Assembly (NCBI GenBank): GCA_040429635.1
Contig: CP158972.1
Location: 591,918 to 655,917, forward strand
Source: Tamlana crocina
Lineage (GTDB): Bacteria > Bacteroidota > Bacteroidia > Flavobacteriales > Flavobacteriaceae
DNA length: 64,000 nt
Direction: 5' to 3'
The position numbers and the translations under genes were made by a program. This document shows positions 59,235 through 64,000 of the stretch, in pieces. Each line of letters begins with the position of its first letter. Position 1 is the stretch's first letter. The notes beneath the pieces were generated by a model that was given only the letters and a program-made list of their open reading frames with translations, ran no database searches and was not told the DNA's origin.

Positions 59235-59996
59235 ATGGAAGCAAAAACCATTGATGAAGTTACCGTGCTGTTGGAAGAGATTATCCAAACCTCAAAAAAA
59301 GAGAAAAGCCCGTTGGGTTATTTTGCAGCACTATATCAAAAAGTGACCATTTCCGTAAAGGAAAAGTTGGGCACAGGATATTTTGATGATGACGCCCGAA
59401 TGGAACTATTAGATGTTGTTTTTGCCAATCGGTATTTGTTGGCCTATGCTAATTATAAGGCAAACAAATCCAATACCAAATCTTGGGAAGTGGCTTTCAG
59501 TCTTTCAAAAAACAACGATTTAATAGTGCTTCAGCATTTAATTCTCGGAATGAATGCTCACATCAATCTCGATTTGGGTATTGCGGCCGCACAAATATCA
59601 ACGCCTTCAAATATTCATTTGTTAGAATCCGATTTCAATAAAATCAACGATATATTGGGCGAACTGGTTGATGAGGTGAAAAGTAATTTAAGTGTTATTT
59701 GGCGTCCGTTGGTTTGGATTTTAAAAAAGTTGAAAAACGTCGATAACTTTCTTGTGAATTTCAGTATGGGCATAGCGCGCGATGGGGCTTGGAAATTTGC
59801 CAACGAACTGATTTTGGAAATTGAACATTTGAATGACAAAAATTGCATTCTGCTAAGGGATGAAAAAATAAAAGCATTGTCCGGTCGAGTGGTTTCAAAA
59901 GGGAAATTGGAAAAAATTCTGTTTAAAATTATCCGATTTACCGAGTGGGGCAGTGTATCAAATAAAATTGAAGCTTTAAAGAAAAAAGTGGGGTGA
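59235..59996 (+). CDS. DUF5995 family protein
   Basis: 253 residues, helical. The blocks FANRYLLAYANYKANK, SWEVAFSLSK and VLQHLILGMNAHINLDLGIAAAQ mark the DUF5995 family. The HxxxGMNAHINLDL segment has two histidines and an aspartate that could bind metal. No signal peptide; the function is unknown. A weak relation to zinc-dependent phospholipase C-like helical folds is possible but not shown. Single gene. Confidence 0.75.
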   Translation: MEAKTIDEVTVLLEEIIQTSKKEKSPLGYFAALYQKVTISVKEKLGTGYFDDDARMELLDVVFANRYLLAYANYKANKSNTKSWEVAFSLSKNNDLIVLQHLILGMNAHINLDLGIAAAQISTPSNIHLLESDFNKINDILGELVDEVKSNLSVIWRPLVWILKKLKNVDNFLVNFSMGIARDGAWKFANELILEIEHLNDKNCILLRDEKIKALSGRVVSKGKLEKILFKIIRFTEWGSVSNKIEALKKKVG

Positions 59997-60043
59997 AGCG
60001 AAACTTTATTTGCCATTTTATTTATCGATAACCCTCCCGTTGT

Positions 60044-60733
60044 CTAAATTTTTAAGCTCGCCGAAGTCAGTACAAATAAATAATGTTTTGCTTTCAGGTT
60101 AAAAGCTTCCATGCGATGCTCCAATCCAGCTTTTAAGCGCAGTTTGTTTAAAATTGGCCAAACCATTTGAGCGGTTACTCTAAAATCGGTTTCGCCTTTT
60201 ATCTGTTTGCTTAAACTCCACAACGCTTCAAGTGCAGTGCTCAAATAGGTTTTTATCGATTTGTTTTTTACGGTTTTTAAAGGGAAATCCATGCTGAGTT
60301 TATAGCGTTGCCTGTAAATCGTTGAGGTATCGAATAAGCGTTGCTCTGCTCTAAAACGATGACTTATGTTGGTGGTTAACAATTGTTTTTTTCTAACAAA
60401 CTGCTGCATAAAACGTAATTCGTCGCTTCCGGAATCAAACCAGTCTCTATCACGGTAATAAATACCAATGGCAAAAGTTTTATTTTTTTTCCATTTAAAA
60501 GACGATAAATGGTAGATGTCAAATTGCTGCTGTTCATAACCAAAATGGTCATTATTGTAAAGAAAATATCTGCTGCGAAGGGTGATATTTAAATTGTATT
60601 TTTTAGAAATTCGGTGATTAATGCCAATGGCCGATTCGCCTAAACTACTAAAGCTCTTTTGGGCATTGGCAGAATTACAGCCCCAAAGTATGACCAATAA
60701 AAATAAGCTAAAACGGAAGTGTCGAATGTTCAC
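60044..60733 (-). CDS. DUF2490 outer-membrane protein
   Basis: 229 residues if started at GTG 60733, which gives a clean signal peptide (NIRHFRFSLFLLVILWGCN, ending ANAQ). ATG 60820 is in frame but adds a long non-signal lead overlapping the tag gene. The mature part has repeated amphipathic strands with aromatic ends (YNLNITLRSRYFLYN, KKNKTFAIGIYYRDRDWF, LRLKAGLEHRMEAFN), fitting a small outer-membrane barrel of the DUF2490 type. The function is unknown. It lies 17 bases downstream of tag. Confidence 0.75.
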   Translation of the reverse strand: MNIRHFRFSLFLLVILWGCNSANAQKSFSSLGESAIGINHRISKKYNLNITLRSRYFLYNNDHFGYEQQQFDIYHLSSFKWKKNKTFAIGIYYRDRDWFDSGSDELRFMQQFVRKKQLLTTNISHRFRAEQRLFDTSTIYRQRYKLSMDFPLKTVKNKSIKTYLSTALEALWSLSKQIKGETDFRVTAQMVWPILNKLRLKAGLEHRMEAFNLKAKHYLFVLTSASLKI

Positions 60734-60749
60734 AGGTGGAATTGTTTTT

Positions 60750-61316
60750 TTAAACTTGATTGTACCTAAAACAACTTGTTTCATGGTCGTTAACCATACC
60801 AGTGGCTTGAATGTGTGCATAAACTACCGTGGTGCCCACAAACTTAAAACCGCGTTTTTTTAAATCTTTACTTATGGTATCGCTTAACGGTGTATTTGCG
60901 GGAGCTTCTTTGTAGTTTTTTATCGAGTTTTTTATGGGCTTGCCATCCACAAACCCCCATATGTATTTGCTGAAACTGCCAAACTCTTCCTGTATTTTCA
61001 TAAAAGCTTGGGCATTGGTAACGGTAGCCTTTACTTTTAATTTGTTTCTAATAATTCCAGGGTCTTGCAGTAGCTCGTCCATTTTATCCTGATTGTAACG
61101 GGCAATCTTTATATAATTAAAATCATCGAATGCTTTTCTGAAATTTTCACGCTTCCGTAGCACGGTAATCCAACTTAACCCGGCCTGAAAGGTTTCTAAG
61201 GTTAAAAATTCGAAAAGGGTGTCATCGTCATACACAGGAACGCCCCATTCTTCGTCGTGGTAGGCTTCATAAAGTGCATCGCCTTCACACCAGCCGCATC
61301 GTTCTTTTTTGCTCAT
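60750..61316 (-). CDS. tag: DNA-3-methyladenine glycosylase I
   Basis: Removes 3-methyladenine from alkylated DNA. 188 residues from ATG 61316 (MSKKERCGWCEGDALYEAYH). The structural zinc ligands C7, H20, H178 and C182 keep the same spacing as in E. coli Tag (13 and 4 apart). LETFQAGLSWITVLRKRENFR is the substrate-pocket block. Its promoter box ends about 7 bases before the ATG, so the mRNA has almost no leader. The DUF2490 gene follows. Confidence 0.95.
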   Translation of the reverse strand: MSKKERCGWCEGDALYEAYHDEEWGVPVYDDDTLFEFLTLETFQAGLSWITVLRKRENFRKAFDDFNYIKIARYNQDKMDELLQDPGIIRNKLKVKATVTNAQAFMKIQEEFGSFSKYIWGFVDGKPIKNSIKNYKEAPANTPLSDTISKDLKKRGFKFVGTTVVYAHIQATGMVNDHETSCFRYNQV

Positions 61317-61322
61317 GATTCT

Positions 61323-61355
61323 GCAAAAGTAAGGTTTAAGGTAAAAGTATGACAA
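61323..61355 (-). promoter_or_regulatory. Promoter of tag, suggesting a near-leaderless mRNA
   Basis: On the minus strand: TTG (61355-61353), a spacer of about 21-22, then TACTTTTG (61330-61323). The start site would be near 61319, 3-4 bases before ATG 61316. Confidence 0.65.
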
Positions 61356-61426
61356 ATATCATCTTAATTGAAATAGGAAGCCTTTAATTTTGAAAGCTTC
61401 ATTGTATCTGTTTAAAAATCTTATTT

Positions 61427-62044
61427 ATGAAATCAATATTAAAATCGAGTTTAGAGCGTGGTGTGTCTTACCCGTCTTATCGGGAATTAGTGAATCAACT
61501 AGCAGAAAATAACAATACCACAGGCTTGGAAAAATCAGAAGCTTTGGTGAATTACACAAAGTTGAACGACCGCCGAATGAAGCGTTGGGATAAAACCATT
61601 AAAGTATCGGATGATTTAAAGGAAAAGATAGCTGACTTCAGCCATCCTGTAACTTGGTTGGTCATTACCGAAAGTTGGTGTGGCGATGCTGCCCATGTGC
61701 TGCCAGCGCTCCATAAAATAGTGGAGTTAAACGAGAACCTTAAAATGAAAATCGTACTTCGCGACGATAACCTTGAATTAATGGATGCCTTTTTAACAGA
61801 GGGGTCGCGGTCTATCCCGAAGGTTATTATGATTGACGACAAAACGGGTGATGTTTTGACTACTTATGGTCCGCGCCCTAGCGAAGCCACGGTTTATGTG
61901 AATAGATATAAAGCGAAATACGGCAAATTAACTCCCGAATTTAAAGAAGATTTACAGCACTGGTATAATAAAAACAAAGGACAAAACGTACTGGAAGATG
62001 TTACCGAAATGCTCTGCAAATTGGAGCCTAGCGTTTGCCAATAA
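61427..62044 (+). CDS. Thioredoxin-fold protein
   Basis: 205 residues. The thioredoxin-like core (about 70-165) has TWLVITESWCGDAAHVLPAL; the usual CxxC is reduced to a single Cys in WCGDA, so it is unlikely to be a classical disulfide reductase. SRSIPKVIMIDDKTGDVLTTYGPRP includes the cis-Pro after Ser-Ile. No signal peptide. The function is unknown. The last 17 bases overlap the end of the convergent TonB-like gene. Confidence 0.8.
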   Translation: MKSILKSSLERGVSYPSYRELVNQLAENNNTTGLEKSEALVNYTKLNDRRMKRWDKTIKVSDDLKEKIADFSHPVTWLVITESWCGDAAHVLPALHKIVELNENLKMKIVLRDDNLELMDAFLTEGSRSIPKVIMIDDKTGDVLTTYGPRPSEATVYVNRYKAKYGKLTPEFKEDLQHWYNKNKGQNVLEDVTEMLCKLEPSVCQ

Positions 62045-62741
62045 AATTAAAAGTAATGGAGCCTATCTGGCTGCTTTTCGATGGGTCGGCATTGAATTTC
62101 GATTTTTTGGCGTACTCCAAAGCATGTTCAATCAAACATTCGTTGGAAGAATTCGACGAAGAGTTCAGGTACGCATCGGTCACTTTTCCGTTGGCGTTTA
62201 CGGTAATGTTCACCACTATTTTACCATCGACTTCGCAAAGATAAACCGGAATGGGGATGTACACCTTTTTTCGATTTGAGAGCGAATAGCTAATGGTGCT
62301 TTTGTGGTTATTGTTTTCGGCCAATTGCTTTTTAAGCACCTCGTTTGCCTTATTGAACTTTGAAAGCTCGTCTGGGTTTAATTTCGAATCGTCGGGTATT
62401 TTATAGTCCCTTTTTGCAACATGGCTATTTTCTGAAAAATCGCTGCTTTTGGGTACGTAGTCTTCTGGTGGTGCAATGCGTTTAAAAGCTTGGGCAAAGT
62501 GCTTTTCCTTTTGGGTTTCGTTAAAAGCGCTATTGGTTTCGGCCTTAGTTTTATTGCCTTCCTTTAAGTCTTTCAATTCCTCTAGCTTTTCTTCGGGTTC
62601 CTTTTCAGGTTCCAATTCGTAGTAGCTTTCAGAAATGAATTCGCTTTGTTTTTTAAGTCCGAGATTAAAAACAGAAAGGATTACCGTTCCAGAAATTAGA
62701 AACGTAATCAATAAGGCTCTATGTTGATTTGTTAGGTGCAA
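62028..62741 (-). CDS. TonB-like envelope protein
   Basis: 237 residues: one N-terminal membrane segment (about 9-28, LLITFLISGTVILSVFNLG), an acidic/lysine-rich periplasmic linker (about 40-110, PEKEPEEKLEELKD), and a C-terminal domain (about 165-237) with CEVDGKIVVNITVNANGKV and a final SITFNFIGKR, the pattern of TonB C-terminal domains. The linker is rich in Glu/Lys rather than Pro. It may energise a TonB-dependent receptor, but ExbB/ExbD are not nearby and the domain is short, so the role is inferred. Confidence 0.7.
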   Translation of the reverse strand: MHLTNQHRALLITFLISGTVILSVFNLGLKKQSEFISESYYELEPEKEPEEKLEELKDLKEGNKTKAETNSAFNETQKEKHFAQAFKRIAPPEDYVPKSSDFSENSHVAKRDYKIPDDSKLNPDELSKFNKANEVLKKQLAENNNHKSTISYSLSNRKKVYIPIPVYLCEVDGKIVVNITVNANGKVTDAYLNSSSNSSNECLIEHALEYAKKSKFNADPSKSSQIGSITFNFIGKR

Positions 62742-62792
62742 ATCGTTAAAATTACAATTGGGGTACAGTAAATATACGAAAAAATAAGGAGT

Positions 62793-63485
62793 TTAGTTCT
62801 TCAGGTTGGCTGTAAACCCTTCAATGGAAACTGCATCATCAACGTTGAAATCTCCAATTTTGGTTCTTCTGAGTGCCGACAGGTGCGCGCCCGAATTTAG
62901 GGATTTTCCAAAATCGTGAGCCAAAGAACGGATGTAAGTGCCTTTGCCACACACCACTCTAAAATCGATATTCAATCCAGAAATATTAGTTATTTCAAAT
63001 TCTGAAATGCTTACCGTTCGTGGCTTTACTTCAACACTTTCGCCGGCTCGGGCAAATTCATAAAGGCGTTTGCCATCTTTTTTTATGGCTGAAAATACAG
63101 GTGGAAACTGCTCAATATCGCCTAAAAACTGTTTGGTGTTGTTGCGGATTAGCGTTTCGGAAATGTGTTCCGTAGGGAAGGTATCGTTTATTTCGGTTTC
63201 CAAATCGTACGAAGGTGTGGTGCTTCCTAAAACAAAGGTACCCGTGTATTCCTTAATTTGCGCTTGAAAACTATCGATTTGTTTGGTCATTTTTCCCGTG
63301 CAAATTACCAACAGCCCGGTGGCCAAGGGGTCTAAAGTACCGGCATGCCCAACCTTTATTTTTTTCAGTTTGAAGGCTTGCCTAATCTCCCAGCGTAGTT
63401 TGTTAACCACTTGGAACGAGGTCCAATGCAAGGGTTTGTCTATCAACAAAACCTGTCCAGAAAGATAATCTTCAGCAGTCAACAT
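62793..63485 (-). CDS. truB: tRNA pseudouridine-55 synthase TruB
   Basis: Makes pseudouridine 55 in the T-loop of tRNAs. 230 residues. The catalytic aspartate is D52 in VGHAGTLDPLATGLLV; LLIDKPLHWTSFQVVNKLR and FPPVFSAIKKDGKRLYEFAR are family blocks; RVVCGKGTYIRSLAHDFG completes the active site. The short C-terminus without a PUA domain is normal for Bacteroidota. It starts one base after uppP ends, so they form an operon. Confidence 0.95.
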   Translation of the reverse strand: MLTAEDYLSGQVLLIDKPLHWTSFQVVNKLRWEIRQAFKLKKIKVGHAGTLDPLATGLLVICTGKMTKQIDSFQAQIKEYTGTFVLGSTTPSYDLETEINDTFPTEHISETLIRNNTKQFLGDIEQFPPVFSAIKKDGKRLYEFARAGESVEVKPRTVSISEFEITNISGLNIDFRVVCGKGTYIRSLAHDFGKSLNSGAHLSALRRTKIGDFNVDDAVSIEGFTANLKN

Positions 63486-63486
63486 A

Positions 63487-64000
63487 TTAATTGAAAAAAG
63501 TGAAAGTTATAGCAATCAGTCCAACAATGGCGCAATAAACGGCAAAATAGGTAAGTTTACTTTTCTTTACCAAAGCAATCATCCAAGTGCAGGCAAACAA
63601 CCCTGCTACAAATGCCGCAATAAAGCCTATGGACAAGGCAGTGAAATTTCCGCTGTCATAACTCAAATCGCCACTTAAAATATCTTTTGCAATTTTTCCG
63701 AAAATAAGAGGAACCACCATTAAAAACGAAAAACGAGCAGCCTTGGTTTTGTCGTTACCCAATAAAACCGAAGTAGAAATAGTTGCCCCTGAACGCGAAA
63801 TACCGGGCAACATGGCAATGGCCTGCGAAATACCGATAACAAAAGCATTGGAAAACGATACTTTTTTATTGGTGTCCTTGGCTTTGTCGGCCAAAAAAAG
63901 AAGCACTGCGGTAACCAAAAGCATGCAGCCCACTAAAAAAATGTTTCCGCCAAAAAGAGCTTCTAATTGTTCCTCAAAAAATAGGCCAACAACCACAGCA
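63487..64000 (-). CDS. uppP: Undecaprenyl-diphosphatase UppP (BacA), 3' part only
   Basis: About 171 C-terminal residues are visible and the gene runs off the window; the GTG at 63996 is internal. It recycles undecaprenyl pyrophosphate to the monophosphate for peptidoglycan synthesis and is an integral membrane protein. The active-site block AIAMLPGISRSGATISTSVLLG is present, followed by several membrane segments (FSFLMVVPLIFGKIAKDIL, FTALSIGFIAAFVAGLFAC). The coupling with truB is common in Bacteroidota. Confidence 0.93.
   Translation of the reverse strand, partial: AVVVGLFFEEQLEALFGGNIFLVGCMLLVTAVLLFLADKAKDTNKKVSFSNAFVIGISQAIAMLPGISRSGATISTSVLLGNDKTKAARFSFLMVVPLIFGKIAKDILSGDLSYDSGNFTALSIGFIAAFVAGLFACTWMIALVKKSKLTYFAVYCAIVGLIAITFTFFN

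Overview
The window is a stretch of chromosome from a member of the Bacteroidota, almost certainly a marine-type Flavobacteriaceae. The pointers are: gliding-motility genes gldE and gldD behind mutY and ssb; a secreted protease with a type IX secretion (T9SS) C-terminal sorting domain; two large TonB-dependent receptors; a three-subunit Bacteroidota-type succinate dehydrogenase; a SUF iron-sulfur operon as the main Fe-S assembly set; promoters of the Bacteroidota form TTG-N(17-23)-TAnnTTTG; and few Shine-Dalgarno sequences. The species cannot be named from the sequence. No rRNA, tRNA, CRISPR array, integrase or transposase was seen.

Layout. 1-7.1 kb (minus strand): a complete SUF operon, read from 7070 downwards as sufA-like, sufB, a small lipoprotein, sufC, a four-helix-bundle gene, sufD, sufS, sufE and a DUF59 gene cut by the window edge. 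7.3-13.4 kb: thiL, two tandem CxxC mini-proteins, an alpha/beta hydrolase, an ACT-type regulator divergent from aspartate kinase, and aminopeptidase P. 13.5-23.5 kb: a secreted metzincin-like protease behind a perfect 46-bp palindrome, sdhCAB, an M28 peptidase and a very large outer-membrane protein. 23.6-36.2 kb: exoIII, an OmpA-like lipoprotein, an aldo/keto reductase, RNase G, a 30-residue ribosomal-type peptide, HU, mutY-ssb-gldE-gldD, a metal-binding lipoprotein, and rplU-rpmA with L21 fused to a helix-hairpin-helix tail.

36.3-41.9 kb: a predicted phytate-use locus (membrane-anchored TPR/HTH regulator, TonB-dependent receptor, beta-propeller phytase). 42.5-46.2 kb: an A/T-rich accessory island with vsr, a truncated nuclease-like remnant, and a type II restriction-modification set (controller, m5C methyltransferase, PLD-type endonuclease) with candidate controller operators. 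46.3-51.2 kb: ahcY, a phosphopantetheinyl transferase coupled to an archaeal-type geranylgeranylglyceryl phosphate synthase, a DUF4301 protein and an ArfB-like ribosome rescue factor. 51.2-53.8 kb: a TPP riboswitch with an unusually long insert driving a probable thiamin TonB-dependent receptor. 53.8-64 kb: housekeeping and hypothetical genes (greA, hit, an orphan histidine kinase, aat, tag, truB, uppP).

Points most worth a second look: the restriction island with its candidate operator; palindromes that overlap the -7 promoter box of two genes; a terminator-like hairpin at the predicted 5' end of greA mRNA; the enlarged TPP aptamer; the phytase locus; the L21 fusion; and a DUF3127 protein that carries an SSB-type DDLPF tail. 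The only gene-free stretch above 300 bases is 51158-51504, which holds the thiamin promoter and riboswitch.
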